NCBI RefSeq assembly: GCF_000964425.1
Contig: NZ_BANF01000012.1
Location: forward strand, 83,857-147,856
DNA length: 64,000 nt
Direction of reading: 5' to 3'
Origin: Komagataeibacter intermedius TF2
GTDB taxonomy: Bacteria > Pseudomonadota > Alphaproteobacteria > Acetobacterales > Acetobacteraceae
In this document: piece by piece, positions 17,110 to 26,850 of the stretch
How positions within the stretch are numbered: the stretch's first letter is position 1
Layout: each line of letters begins with the position of its first letter
Notes under the pieces: generated by a model
What the model was told of the DNA's origin: nothing
Databases searched by the model: none
Seen by the model: only the letters and a program-made list of their open reading frames with translations
Made by a program: the position numbers and the translations under genes

Positions 17110-18512
17110 CCCGCCGCCTCCTCCATGGCTCCCGTAAACAGGCTGACCAGATCGCCCAGATGGCCGATTTCCTGTATGCCCAGCCCGTCCGGGGCCGTGG
17201 GCTTGCGGTTGCCGCGTGCGATACGGCGCGGCAGGAAGGCCTGCTCGAATCCCAGCTTGTGGGCTTCCTTCAGGCGTGTATCGGGCTGCGAGACCTGACG
17301 GATCTCGCCCGACAGGCCGACCTCGCCAAAATAGACCGAGCCCGCGCTGGTGGGCTGCCCGGTCGCGGCGGAAACAAGGGCGGCAGCCACCGCCATGTCG
17401 GCTGCCGGTTCACCCACCCGCAGGCCGCCTGCGATATTGAGGTGGACATCCATGGTGTTGAGCTTGATGCCGCACCGCGCTTCCAGCACGGCCAGCAGCA
17501 TGTTCAGCCGCCCCGTATCCCATCCCACGACCGCGCGCCGCGCGCCGCCATCCCCTGCCTTGGGAGACAGCAGGGCCTGCACCTCCAGCAGGACGGGGCG
17601 TGTGCCCTCCATGCCCGCGAACACGGCGGACCCCGCGATATGCCCACGCCGTTCAGCCAGAAACAGGGCGGAGGGATTGGGTACTTCTTCCAGTCCCTGA
17701 TCGGTCATGGCGAACACGCCGATTTCGTCAGTCGCGCCAAAACGGTTCTTGGCCGCGCGCAGGATACGGAACTGGTGCCCACGGTCGCCTTCAAAATACA
17801 TGACCGCATCGACCATGTGTTCCAGCACGCGGGGACCGGCCAGCGCCCCTTCCTTTGTCACGTGCCCCACCAGAATCAGGCTGAAGCCACGCTGCTTGGC
17901 CAGGCGGATCAGTTCAAACGCGCAGGCGCGGACCTGGCTTACGGTACCCGGCGCGCTTTCCACCGTTTCCATCCACATGGTCTGGATGGAATCGATCACG
18001 ACCAGCGCCAGATCCTTTTCCGCATCCAGCGTTGCGGCGATATCAGCCACATTGATGGCGGCGGCCAGTTCCAGCGTCGGCGCTTCCAGCCCCAGCCTGC
18101 GCGCGCGCAGGCGGATCTGGTCCACCGCTTCCTCGCCCGATATGTACATGACCTTGCGCCCTGCACGGGCCAGGGCGCATGCGCCCTGCAGCAGCAGCGT
18201 CGACTTGCCGATACCCGGGTCACCACCCACCAGCACGACGGATGCCGGAACCAGCCCACCGCCCAGCACGCGGTCCAGTTCCCCGATACGGGTTTCAATG
18301 CGCGGCGGCGGCGGCGTGTCGCCCGCAAGGCCGACAAGGTTGATGCGGCTGCCGGCGCGCCTGCGGGCATTGGTGCCGCCGGTTGCGGTGGGTTCGACCG
18401 TTTCCTCGACTATGCTGTTCCATGCGCCGCAGGCATCGCACCGGCCCGACCACTTGGAAAAGACCGCCCCGCAGGACTGGCAGACAAAACGGTTAGCGGG
18501 CCGACGCGCCAT
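17106..18512 (-). CDS. radA: DNA repair protein RadA
   Basis: A 468-residue RecA-related helicase that extends branches during recombination. It has a four-cysteine zinc finger (Cys11, 14, 25, 28), then Walker A GGDPGIGKSTLLLQ, the RadA-specific KNRFG loop (AAKNRFGATDEIGVF) and a Lon-like C-terminal domain (DVHLNIAGGLRVGEPAADMA). Length and order match the family. It leads the minus-strand radA-yigZ-DUF3297 series, with 161 bases, including one palindrome copy, separating it from mlaF upstream. Confidence 0.96.
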   Translation of the reverse strand: MARRPANRFVCQSCGAVFSKWSGRCDACGAWNSIVEETVEPTATGGTNARRRAGSRINLVGLAGDTPPPPRIETRIGELDRVLGGGLVPASVVLVGGDPGIGKSTLLLQGACALARAGRKVMYISGEEAVDQIRLRARRLGLEAPTLELAAAINVADIAATLDAEKDLALVVIDSIQTMWMETVESAPGTVSQVRACAFELIRLAKQRGFSLILVGHVTKEGALAGPRVLEHMVDAVMYFEGDRGHQFRILRAAKNRFGATDEIGVFAMTDQGLEEVPNPSALFLAERRGHIAGSAVFAGMEGTRPVLLEVQALLSPKAGDGGARRAVVGWDTGRLNMLLAVLEARCGIKLNTMDVHLNIAGGLRVGEPAADMAVAAALVSAATGQPTSAGSVYFGEVGLSGEIRQVSQPDTRLKEAHKLGFEQAFLPRRIARGNRKPTAPDGLGIQEIGHLGDLVSLFTGAMEEAAG

Positions 18513-18610
18513 GATGGCTCCTTGGACAAGAACAGATCGTGTATATCATATATGGAACGACCGGCCGCAAAAGTCAGAGGGCGCATGAAAAGCCCCTGGC
18601 CAAACGGGAC

Positions 18611-18660
18611 AAAAGTTTTTGGTGACGCTTTTTTCAAAAAGGCGGCGCCAGAAAAATTCT
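18611..18660. repeat. Dispersed palindrome, copy 2 (uninterrupted)
   Basis: Reads AAAAGTTTTTGGTGACGC, then CTTTTTTCAAAAAGG, then CGGCGCCAGAAAAATTCT. Outer arms TTTTTGG/CCAGAAAAA and inner arms CTTTTT/AAAAAG can pair. It lies directly after the mlaF stop, where it may act as a terminator. Confidence 0.7.
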
Positions 18661-18673
18661 GTTTCCCTATCAA

Positions 18674-19471
18674 TCAGTTCCGCACATCAACCTTGATCGG
18701 CCCTTCGCGGCGACCGTGGGTAAACTGGTCCACCACCGGATTGCCACTGTCGAACAGCCTTGACGGCAGCCCCTGCCAGATCAGCCTACCCTCATACAGC
18801 ATGCCGACCCGGTCCCCGATCCGCTGGGCGGAGGCCATGTCATGCGTAATGGCGATGGCGGTCGATCCCAGCCTGCGCACGCAGTCGGCAATCAGCCCGT
18901 CAATCACGGCCCCCATGATAGGGTCCAGCCCGGTTGTCGGTTCATCGAAGAACAGGATTTCAGGACGTGCCGCAATCGCACGCGCCAGCCCCACGCGTTT
19001 CTGCATGCCCCCTGACAGTTCGGATGGCGACAGCGCGCCCACGGCAGGGTCCATGCCCACCTGTTCCAGCAGGGCGCCCGCGCGTTCGCGGGCCTGTGCG
19101 CGGGTAATGCGCGGCCCATGACCCGCGCGTGCCGCAGCAATCAGGCCGAATGTCACGTTTTCCCACACGCTCAGGCTGTCAAACAGCGCGCCATTCTGGA
19201 ACAGCATGCCGATCCGGGCCATGTAGGGTTCACGCTGGCGGGGCGAAAGCGTCGTGACATCCACGCCGTCAATCTCGATGGAACCCGCATCGGGCGTAAT
19301 CAGCCCCAGTATGCAGCGCAGCAGCACCGACTTGCCCGTGCCCGACCCGCCGATGACCACGAACGACGTGCCGCCCATGACATCAAGGTCCACCCCATCC
19401 AGCACCACCTTGGGGCCAAACGCCTTTTTCAGGCCGCGGATGCGGATCTTGGGTGTCTGTGTGTCGGTCAT
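18674..19471 (-). CDS. mlaF: ABC transporter ATP-binding protein, MlaF type
   Basis: A 265-residue ATPase of the phospholipid-trafficking Mla system. Walker A is IGGSGTGKSVLLRC, the signature is LSGGMQKRVGLARAIA, Walker B is ILFFDEPTTGLDPIMG, and a switch histidine is in AITHDM. The open frame extends to 19729, but the ATG at 19471 gives the right N-terminus and overlaps the mlaE stop by four bases. It pairs with MlaE. No MlaD (MCE-domain) gene is nearby. Confidence 0.9.
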   Translation of the reverse strand: MTDTQTPKIRIRGLKKAFGPKVVLDGVDLDVMGGTSFVVIGGSGTGKSVLLRCILGLITPDAGSIEIDGVDVTTLSPRQREPYMARIGMLFQNGALFDSLSVWENVTFGLIAAARAGHGPRITRAQARERAGALLEQVGMDPAVGALSPSELSGGMQKRVGLARAIAARPEILFFDEPTTGLDPIMGAVIDGLIADCVRRLGSTAIAITHDMASAQRIGDRVGMLYEGRLIWQGLPSRLFDSGNPVVDQFTHGRREGPIKVDVRN

Positions 19472-20253
19472 TGGGAAAAGAACACGTCTGTCAGGAGGTA
19501 GTCGAATGTCAGCAGCAGGATCGAGGCCGCGACCACGGCCGCCGTCGTCGCCGCCCCCACGCCTTCGGCCCCGCCCCGGCTGTGATAGCCGTGATAGCAG
19601 CCCATAAGCGCGATCAGGAACCCGAAGATGGCTGCCTTTACCAGCCCCACCGTCACGTCCATGACCTTGAGCGAGGCAATCGTGGCCGTGATATAGGCGG
19701 ACGCCGAGAAATCCAGCTTCATCACGCACACGGTAAACCCGCCCAGCACGCCCAGTATGTCGGCCACCAGCACAAGGAACGGCAGCGCCAGCGTGCCCGC
19801 CACCAGCCGTGGCGTGACAAGGTACTTGATGGGATTGGTGGACAGGGTGGTCAGCGCGTCGATCTGGTCGGTCACGCGCATGGTGCCGATTTCAGCCGAC
19901 ATGGCGGCTCCGACCCGGCCCGCCACCATCAACCCCGCCAGCACTGGCCCCAGTTCACGCGTAACCGCAAGAATGACAATGCCCGCAATGGCGTTCTGGG
20001 CATGGTACTGGGCAAAACCGGTATAGGACTGGAGTGCGATCACCCCACCCGAAAACAGCGCCGTCAGTGCAACAACCGGCAGCGAGAAATAGCCGATTTC
20101 AACCAGCGTGCCCCACAGCGTGCGCCAGTAAAAGGGGGGACGGACCACATGCGACAGGGCAACGGCGGCAAACAGCGCCACCCGCCCCGCCATGCGGACG
20201 ATATCCAGAACGGCCCTGCCCAATCCGGCAATAAAATCGAGTACGCCGTTCAC
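19468..20253 (-). CDS. mlaE: ABC transporter permease, MlaE type
   Basis: A 261-residue permease with five to six membrane helices and the MlaE hallmarks GGVIALQSYTGFAQ, RELGPVLAGLMVAGRVGAA, ELGTM-like EIGTMRVTDQIDAL and YLVTPRLVAGTLALP. It moves lipids between inner and outer membrane together with MlaF and an MCE protein. The start is GTG at 20253. In other genomes mlaD follows mlaE, and here that position holds mlaF only. Confidence 0.9.
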   Translation of the reverse strand: MNGVLDFIAGLGRAVLDIVRMAGRVALFAAVALSHVVRPPFYWRTLWGTLVEIGYFSLPVVALTALFSGGVIALQSYTGFAQYHAQNAIAGIVILAVTRELGPVLAGLMVAGRVGAAMSAEIGTMRVTDQIDALTTLSTNPIKYLVTPRLVAGTLALPFLVLVADILGVLGGFTVCVMKLDFSASAYITATIASLKVMDVTVGLVKAAIFGFLIALMGCYHGYHSRGGAEGVGAATTAAVVAASILLLTFDYLLTDVFFSQ

Positions 20254-20377
20254 GACGCCTCCCGCGCATGAGGGTGATCGCCAGACCGGACGACAGGTTC
20301 AGCAGACATATCCCTGCCGTAGCGCGGCAGGCCACCCACGTCAAAGCGAAAGCGCATGATGGACCACGCCCACGGGC

Positions 20378-21616
20378 CTACGGCACGCCGGAACCTCCCG
20401 CGCGCCGGTTGCACGCATGCCGCCACATGTTGCACGCCACCATGCAGCCCACACCCGCCATGACCACCACCGCCAGCGGCGCAGGCGTGCGGAAGGCGAC
20501 ATGACCCAGAATGAAGCCACTGGCCGCCGCAAGGGAAAACTGGATGGTGCCCATCAGTGCCGAGGCGCTCCCCGCCTGGTGACCATGGTGGGTCAACGCC
20601 AGCACAGTGGCATTCGGCCCGATAAACCCGAGGCAGCCGGTAATGCTGCTGATCAGCACACAGACCAGCGCCGGATGGGCAGGTCCCGCAACGCCCGCAA
20701 GCGACAGCACCAGGCACATGGTTGCCGCCAGCAGGCAGCATGCAATGCCACCATCAAGCAGCCGCGACAGGTCGATCCGGTGCACAAGGCTGCCGTTCGT
20801 CTGCGCGCAGGCAATGAATATTCCCGCATTCAGCCCGAAAAACACCCCGAACTGCGTGGGCGTGAACCCCAGCAGATGTTCGAACACCATGGGCGCGGAG
20901 GTGATGTAGGCAAACATGACGAACGAGGAAAAACTGTTGATCAGCGCGCTGGACATGAACACCGGTTCACGCACCAGCCCGCCGTAACGGGCGATCGTGC
21001 CGGTCAGGGAAAAGGCGATGCGCCTGTCCACAGGCATGGTGTCGGGCATGGTGGCCAGCACCGTGCCCAGTCCCGCCGCGCCATAGATGACCGCAATAAT
21101 GAAAATCCACCGCCAGTGCCCCATCATCAGCACCAGGCTGCCCAGCGACGGCGCAAGGATGGGCATGACCCCGAACACCAGCATGAGCTGTGACATCATG
21201 CGCGCGCCGACGGCCCCTGTCGCCACGTCGCGCACGATGGCGCGTGGCAGGACCGCGCATGCCGCCCCGCCCAGCGCCGAGACAAACCGGCACAGGCAGA
21301 ACAAATCGAAGCTGGCGGCCATGGCGCACCCGACCGATCCCACCGTAAACAGCACCAGACCGCCCAGCAGCGGCAGCCTGCGGCCCAGCCGGTCGGAAAT
21401 GGGGCCAAGACTGAACTGCCCCACCGCCAGCCCCGCGAACCACGCCGCCAGCGTGACCTGACTGGCGCCCGCATGGCCACCGGCCAGTTCCGCATCCATG
21501 ATGGGAAAGGCGGGCAGGTACATATCGGTCGCCAGCGGGCCGATGGCCGTCAGCAGCCCCAGCAGGGCAATCATCCAGAACGGCATGGCAGGGGCGGAAA
21601 GGCTACGCGGAGGCAT
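20378..21616 (-). CDS. Bcr/CflA-type multidrug MFS exporter
   Basis: A 412-residue major-facilitator protein with 12 helices. The first helix carries the Bcr/CflA-type block LTAIGPLATDMYLPAFP. Motif A appears as GPISDRLGRRLPLLGG and motif C-like glycines as GVMPILAPSLGSLV. Relatives export chloramphenicol, bicyclomycin or sulfonamides by proton antiport. The natural substrate is unknown. It is on the same strand as gmk, 143 bases downstream of it. Confidence 0.88.
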   Translation of the reverse strand: MPPRSLSAPAMPFWMIALLGLLTAIGPLATDMYLPAFPIMDAELAGGHAGASQVTLAAWFAGLAVGQFSLGPISDRLGRRLPLLGGLVLFTVGSVGCAMAASFDLFCLCRFVSALGGAACAVLPRAIVRDVATGAVGARMMSQLMLVFGVMPILAPSLGSLVLMMGHWRWIFIIAVIYGAAGLGTVLATMPDTMPVDRRIAFSLTGTIARYGGLVREPVFMSSALINSFSSFVMFAYITSAPMVFEHLLGFTPTQFGVFFGLNAGIFIACAQTNGSLVHRIDLSRLLDGGIACCLLAATMCLVLSLAGVAGPAHPALVCVLISSITGCLGFIGPNATVLALTHHGHQAGSASALMGTIQFSLAAASGFILGHVAFRTPAPLAVVVMAGVGCMVACNMWRHACNRRAGGSGVP

Positions 21617-21759
21617 GGGAATCCGAAGGACAGGGGGATCAGGACGGCGGCGGACGCCGCGCTATCGGCATATCCACGAATTCCCGGCACCTTGTCCATG
21701 ATCCATGGTGCATGAAACACATGCGCGTCCGGGCGGGCCGTGTGGCCCGCCTGTGCAGG

Positions 21760-22422
21760 TCAGATACCGAAGCTGGCCACCAGGTCCGCCAGCCCCACCT
21801 GCCGGTGGCGTTCCAGCCTGGCCGCCACCAGCACGGCGCGGGCTTCCGCGATGGCCGTGTCGAGGTCGGAATTGATGATGACGTGGTCGAATTCATTCCA
21901 GTGCGAGATCTCGTCCCGCGCGGCCTGCATGCGGCGCGCGATTTCATCCACCTCGTCCGATGCGCGGCCATGCAGGCGGCGTTCGAGTTCCTCGATCGAA
22001 GGCGGCAGCACGAACAGGCTGATCACATCCCCCGGCAGGGCGGCGCGGATCTGGCGGTGCCCCTGCCAGTCGATGTCGAACACCATGTCGCGCCCCTCCG
22101 ACAGGGCCTGTTCCACCGGGGCGCGGGGGGTGCCGTATCCCCGGCCGAACACGGTCGCCCATTCCAGCATCTCGCCCGCGTCCGCCATGCGGGTGAATTC
22201 GTCCATGCTGCGGAAATGGTAATGGATACCGTCCGTTTCCCCCGGTCGCGGCTGCCGGGTGGTCACGGACACGGAATGCAGCAGCTGCGGCTCCGACGCC
22301 CGTAACGCATTGGCAATGGTTGACTTGCCCGCACCCGATGGCGCTGAAATAACCAGACAGACCCCACGGCGCCGGACCGGGGCCACGGGGGGCGTGCGGG
22401 GGGGAATGGGTGCTTGGGTCAT
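21760..22422 (-). CDS. gmk: Guanylate kinase
   Basis: A 220-residue nucleotide kinase converting GMP to GDP. It has the P-loop SAPSGAGKSTIANAL, the GMP-binding SVSVTTRQPRPGETDGIHYHF, EWATVFGRGYGTPR and the lid-region FVLPPSIEELERRLHGR. It carries about 20 extra Pro/Arg-rich residues at the N-terminus, so the true start could be slightly downstream. Divergent from the SDR gene, with 90 bases between. Confidence 0.94.
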   Translation of the reverse strand: MTQAPIPPRTPPVAPVRRRGVCLVISAPSGAGKSTIANALRASEPQLLHSVSVTTRQPRPGETDGIHYHFRSMDEFTRMADAGEMLEWATVFGRGYGTPRAPVEQALSEGRDMVFDIDWQGHRQIRAALPGDVISLFVLPPSIEELERRLHGRASDEVDEIARRMQAARDEISHWNEFDHVIINSDLDTAIAEARAVLVAARLERHRQVGLADLVASFGI

Positions 22423-22512
22423 GCGGGTCTCCTTGGCGGTGGCGGTTCAAATGCGCGCCGGATGCATAAACGGGGTAGCGCAGTTCTAACAGGGAGTATG
22501 TAGTCTGCGAAT

Positions 22513-23346
22513 ATGAAACAGGATTCGATACTCATTACCGGCGCGTCCTCGGGGATCGGGCGCGGACTTGCCCTTGCCCTTGCCCGGCCGGGACGCACGC
22601 TGCATCTGGGTGGCCGCAATGCCGACGCCCTGCGTGACGTGGCGACACGCTGCATTGCACGTGGCGCCGATGCCCGCGTGCAGGTGCGTGACGTGCGCGA
22701 CCAGGCCGGCATGGAAAAATGGATCGGGAGCGCGGGCCCGCTGGACCTGGTTTTTGCATGCGCGGGCATTACCGCCTCTACCCGTGGGGGGGATGACGCG
22801 CCCCATGAACCCGATGCGCAGGTCCGCCGCATGTTCGCGACCAACGTGGATGGCGTGCTGAACACGGTGCTGCCCGCGCTGCATGTCATGCGCGCGCAGC
22901 CACGCGGAAGCGATGGGGTGCGCGGACGTATCTGCGCCATGTCATCGGTGGCGGGGCTTGTCTCCTTCCCCGGCACGCCATCCTACTGCGCGTCCAAGGC
23001 GGCGGTGGACCGCTTCATGGTGGCGACAGGGGCCAACATGAAGCGGGCGGGCATTGTCATGTCCAGCGTGTGCTGCGGCTTTGTCGCCACCCCCATGACG
23101 GCGCAGAACGATTTCCACATGCCCGGCCTGACCCAGACGGGGGACGCCGTGCGCACCATCCTGTCCGGCGTTGCACGCGGCAGGCGGCGCATCTCGTTCC
23201 CGTGGTGGCTGACGGCGGGATCGCGGTTCATGGACCTGCTGCCGGTCAAAATCGCCGAATACTATTATTACCGCCAGCCCGCAGGGCAGGCAGGCACCAT
23301 GGCGGAAACCGGGCTGGCGGCGGACCATGCCACGCCATCCACCTGA
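22513..23346 (+). CDS. Short-chain dehydrogenase/reductase
   Basis: A 277-residue Rossmann-fold oxidoreductase. The NAD(P)-binding TGASSGIG is at residues 9-16, NNAG is replaced by CAGIT, and the catalytic Ser (SSVAGLVSFPG) and YCASK are in place. The C-terminal ~40 residues (RFMDLLPVKIAEYYYYRQ) may be membrane-associated. The substrate cannot be told from sequence. A single gene before the RND pump with 63 bases between, possibly co-transcribed. Confidence 0.87.
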   Translation: MKQDSILITGASSGIGRGLALALARPGRTLHLGGRNADALRDVATRCIARGADARVQVRDVRDQAGMEKWIGSAGPLDLVFACAGITASTRGGDDAPHEPDAQVRRMFATNVDGVLNTVLPALHVMRAQPRGSDGVRGRICAMSSVAGLVSFPGTPSYCASKAAVDRFMVATGANMKRAGIVMSSVCCGFVATPMTAQNDFHMPGLTQTGDAVRTILSGVARGRRRISFPWWLTAGSRFMDLLPVKIAEYYYYRQPAGQAGTMAETGLAADHATPST

Positions 23347-23409
23347 CCATGCCGACCTGAATTCCGTCTGAATCAAGGATAACATGACCCGAACATCCGG
23401 AAACAGGCC

Positions 23410-26400
23410 GTGAACCTGTGCCGTATTTTCATCCTGCGCCCGGTTGCAACCACCCTGCTGGCAGCGGCCATCGTCCTTTCGGGGCTTTTTGCCTACCGGA
23501 TACTGCCGGTGGGCGACCTGCCGGATATCGCGGTACCCGTCATTTACGTCGTGGCCAATCAGCCCGGGGCATCACCCCAGCAGATGGCCAGTTCCGTCAC
23601 TACCCCGCTGGAACGCAGGCTGGGGCAGATCGCGGGCATAAGCGAGATTGAATCCGATTCCAGTCAGGATAGCGCCTTTATCCTGCTGACCTTCAATGAT
23701 TCGACCAATATAGATTCCGCCGCCAACGATGTGGAAGCAGCCCTGCGCGCGGCCCGCGCCGACATGCCCGCGACGCTGGAATCACAGCCGGAATACTGGA
23801 AGGCCAACCCGTCGGAAAACCCGATCATGATCCTGGCCCTGACATCGGAAACGCAGCCGATGTCGGAGCTGTATGATATTGCCAAGACACGCCTGCAGCC
23901 CCTGCTGTCACAGGTACAGGGCGTTGGCTGGGTCGAGTTGATGGGCAGTTCCCCACCTGCGGTCAGGGTGGAAATCAATCCGTGGCCCCTGTTCAAATAC
24001 GGGCTGGGGTTCGAGGACATCCGTTCGGCCCTGGCGTCGGCCAACGCCAATACCCCCAAGGGCGTGATCGAGAACGACACCACGCGCTACACCCTCGCCA
24101 CCAATGACCAGGCGCGGACGGCAGCACAGTACCGCGACCTTGTCATCGGCTACCGCGACAACCGCCCCGTGCGGCTGCAGGATGTGGCCTACGTGCATAA
24201 CGGGGTGGAAAACGAACGCAAGGTCGGCTTCCTGAACGGGCACAGGGCCGCCATGGCCATTATCCTGCCGCGTGCGGGCGCCAATGTCATTCGCGTCACC
24301 GATGAAATCAAGGCCCGCCTTCCCGCCCTGCGCGCGGCCCTGCCGGGTGGGGTGACGCTGACCCCGGCCATGGACCGTTCCATCACCATCCGCGCGTCAC
24401 TGGCCGATACGCAGTGGACGCTGCTGGCGTCGGTGGTGCTGGTGGTGGGTGTGGTGCTGGTGTTCCTGCGCACGCCGCGTTCCACCCTGATTCCCGCCAT
24501 TACGGTGCCTATTTCGCTGGCGGGGACGGTGGCGGTCATGTCGCTGTTCCATTTCTCGCTTGATATCCTGTCCCTTATGGCGCTGACCATCGCGACCGGC
24601 TTCGTGGTGGATGACGCCATCGTGGTGCTGGAAAACATCGCCCGCCACATGGAGGCGGGCATGGGACGGATGCAGGCCGCCCTTCAGGGATCGCGTGAGA
24701 TCGGGTTCACCGTCATGTCGATCACCATATCGCTGGTGGCGGTGTTCCTGCCGCTGCTGCTGCTGGGGGGGACGCCGGGGAAGGTCTTTTTCGAATTTTC
24801 CATGACGCTGGCCATTACCGTCACCGTTTCGCTGGTGCTTGCCCTCAGCCTGACGCCGATGATGTGCAGCCTTCTGCTGGAAGTCAGCCACGACACGCCC
24901 CTGCCCGCGGGTGCTGCGTGGTGGCGGCGCTGGCCGCGCGCGGTGGGCGACTGGCTGGAAGCGGGCTACCTGCACCTGCTGCGGTTTTATGAACGCACGC
25001 TGGATGTGGCGCTGCGCCACCATGTGCTGACCGCCGTGAGCCTGCCGCTGAGCCTGGCGGTCATGGTCGGGGTGATCGTGCTCATGCCCAAGGGAATATT
25101 GCCCAAGGAAGACGTGGCCATGGTCATGAGCTTCTTCCGTGCCGACCAGACCACGTCATTTCCCGCCATGACGGACAAGATCCGCGCCATAAGTGACGCC
25201 CTGACCGCCGACAGGGATGCGCAGGAAGTCATCGCCTTTTCAGGCGACACCAATATCGAAGGGCAGGCCTTTGCCCAGATGGTGGACCGTACGAAGCGCG
25301 ATGACGGCCCCGATGAAATGATCGAACGCATCCACAAGCGGCTGGCCAATATCCCGGGGCTCGATGTCTCCCTGTTTTCGGCAGGGGACATAAGCGGCGG
25401 CGGCGGGCGGCAGAAGGAAGGGGCGTACCGCTACCTGCTGACCAGCGATGACGCGGACGCCCTGTATACATGGGTGCCCGCGCTGACCGCGGCCCTGCGC
25501 ACGGCGCCTGCCCTGCGGGATGTCACGACGGACATCATGAACAATGGCGCGGCCATCCATGCTGACATCATCCGCGACCTTGCCGCGCGGTACCTGATCA
25601 CGCCACAACTGGTCAGCAACACGCTGTATGACGCATTTGGCCAGCGCATCGCGTCCAACATCTCCACCTCGCTTGCGACCTACCATGTGGTGATGGAGGT
25701 GGCGGACCAGTACCGCACGTCCCCCGACATCCTGCAGTCATTCCGTATTTCCACCGCTGGCGGCAGTCCCGGCGGCGGCACGGTGTCCAATACGGTCCGC
25801 GCCCGCATGGCGACCACCACGCAGGCCAGCACCAGCACGCAGTTGAGCCAGCAGTCCTTCCGCAACGAAATCGCCAACAGGCTGGCGGGCGGGGCGGGCG
25901 CGTCAAACGGGTCGGCCGTATCATCCAGCACCGAAACCATGCTGCCCCTTTCCAACGTGGCGCGGCTTGAACACCATCCCACCGCCATTACCGTATCGCA
26001 CAAGGGCGGGTCCGTATCCGCCGCCATTTCCTTCAACCTCGCCCCCGGCATGGCATTGAGCGACGCCACCGCCACCATTGCCGACACCATGGTCCGGATG
26101 CATGTGCCGCCTTCCATCCATGGCGGGTTTACCGGGCAGGCGGCGCAGTTCCAGTCCGCCATCATCAACGAGGTGCTGATCTTCATCGCCGCCCTTGTGA
26201 CAATCTATGTGACGCTGGGCATCCTGTATGAAAGCTACATTCACCCGCTGACCATCATGTCCACCCTGCCGTCAGCCGGGGTGGGGGCGGTGCTGGCGCT
26301 GTGGGTGCTGGGGCAGGAGTTTTCCCTGATCACCATGATCGGAATGATCCTGCTGGTGGGGATCGTCAAGAAAAACGCCATCCTGATCGTGGATTTCGCG

Positions 26401-26703
26401 CTGCATGCGGAACGCGACCGCGGGCTGTCCCCGCAGCAGGCCATACGGGACGCCTGCATCCAGCGTTTCCGCCCGATCCTCATGACCACGCTGGCGGCAG
26501 CGCTGGGCGCCGTGCCACTGATTACAAATGGCGGCTACGGAGTGGAAATGCGTCGCCCGCTGGGCATTACGGTGGTGGGGGGACTGATGATGAGCCAGCT
26601 GCTGACGCTGTACACCACGCCGGTCATTTACCTGTACATGGAACACATCCGCACATGGACCCGGCGCACCGCCGCCCGGCTGCTTTTGCGCAGGGTGGGA
26701 TAA
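23410..26703 (+). CDS. RND-family efflux pump, inner-membrane subunit (MdtC/AcrB-like)
   Basis: A 1097-residue HAE1/MdtBC-like pump. The first helix is followed by the periplasmic VVANQPGASPQQMASSVTTP block. Helix 4 carries the proton-relay acid pair in TGFVVDDAIVVLEN. The second half has the relay lysine in GIVKKNAILIVDFALHA. About 45 extra residues rich in Ser/Thr/Gly lie in the second periplasmic region (near residues 780-840). It normally works with a periplasmic adaptor and an outer-membrane channel, but neither is encoded nearby. The start is GTG at 23410. Confidence 0.9.
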   Translation: MNLCRIFILRPVATTLLAAAIVLSGLFAYRILPVGDLPDIAVPVIYVVANQPGASPQQMASSVTTPLERRLGQIAGISEIESDSSQDSAFILLTFNDSTNIDSAANDVEAALRAARADMPATLESQPEYWKANPSENPIMILALTSETQPMSELYDIAKTRLQPLLSQVQGVGWVELMGSSPPAVRVEINPWPLFKYGLGFEDIRSALASANANTPKGVIENDTTRYTLATNDQARTAAQYRDLVIGYRDNRPVRLQDVAYVHNGVENERKVGFLNGHRAAMAIILPRAGANVIRVTDEIKARLPALRAALPGGVTLTPAMDRSITIRASLADTQWTLLASVVLVVGVVLVFLRTPRSTLIPAITVPISLAGTVAVMSLFHFSLDILSLMALTIATGFVVDDAIVVLENIARHMEAGMGRMQAALQGSREIGFTVMSITISLVAVFLPLLLLGGTPGKVFFEFSMTLAITVTVSLVLALSLTPMMCSLLLEVSHDTPLPAGAAWWRRWPRAVGDWLEAGYLHLLRFYERTLDVALRHHVLTAVSLPLSLAVMVGVIVLMPKGILPKEDVAMVMSFFRADQTTSFPAMTDKIRAISDALTADRDAQEVIAFSGDTNIEGQAFAQMVDRTKRDDGPDEMIERIHKRLANIPGLDVSLFSAGDISGGGGRQKEGAYRYLLTSDDADALYTWVPALTAALRTAPALRDVTTDIMNNGAAIHADIIRDLAARYLITPQLVSNTLYDAFGQRIASNISTSLATYHVVMEVADQYRTSPDILQSFRISTAGGSPGGGTVSNTVRARMATTTQASTSTQLSQQSFRNEIANRLAGGAGASNGSAVSSSTETMLPLSNVARLEHHPTAITVSHKGGSVSAAISFNLAPGMALSDATATIADTMVRMHVPPSIHGGFTGQAAQFQSAIINEVLIFIAALVTIYVTLGILYESYIHPLTIMSTLPSAGVGAVLALWVLGQEFSLITMIGMILLVGIVKKNAILIVDFALHAERDRGLSPQQAIRDACIQRFRPILMTTLAAALGAVPLITNGGYGVEMRRPLGITVVGGLMMSQLLTLYTTPVIYLYMEHIRTWTRRTAARLLLRRVG

Positions 26704-26773
26704 AAAAATCTTTCGATAATTGAAAAAGGGGGTTGCGGGGTGCGGCAGGGTCAGTTAAAAGCCGCCTCACAGC

Positions 26774-26850
26774 GCACCCGTAGCTCAACTGGATAGAGCA
26801 CCAGACTACGAATCTGGGGGTTAGAGGTTCGAGTCCTTTCGGGTGCGCCA
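26774..26850 (+). tRNA. tRNA-Arg(ACG)
   Basis: A 77-base cloverleaf: acceptor GCACCCG (26774-26780) pairs with CGGGTGC (26840-26846), discriminator G, encoded CCA at 26848-26850. The anticodon stem CCAGA/TCTGG encloses loop CTACGAA with anticodon ACG at 26808-26810, which TadA converts to ICG to read CGU/CGC/CGA. Confidence 0.95.

Noticed and set aside
17160..19121. A 653-codon plus-strand frame across radA and mlaF
   Set aside because: It crosses two clear minus-strand genes and a palindrome and has no ribosome site or domain.
20250..20357. A 35-codon minus-strand frame ending in a GTGA overlap with mlaE
   Set aside because: No ribosome site, an Arg-rich non-domain sequence and no family. 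The overlap alone is weak evidence.
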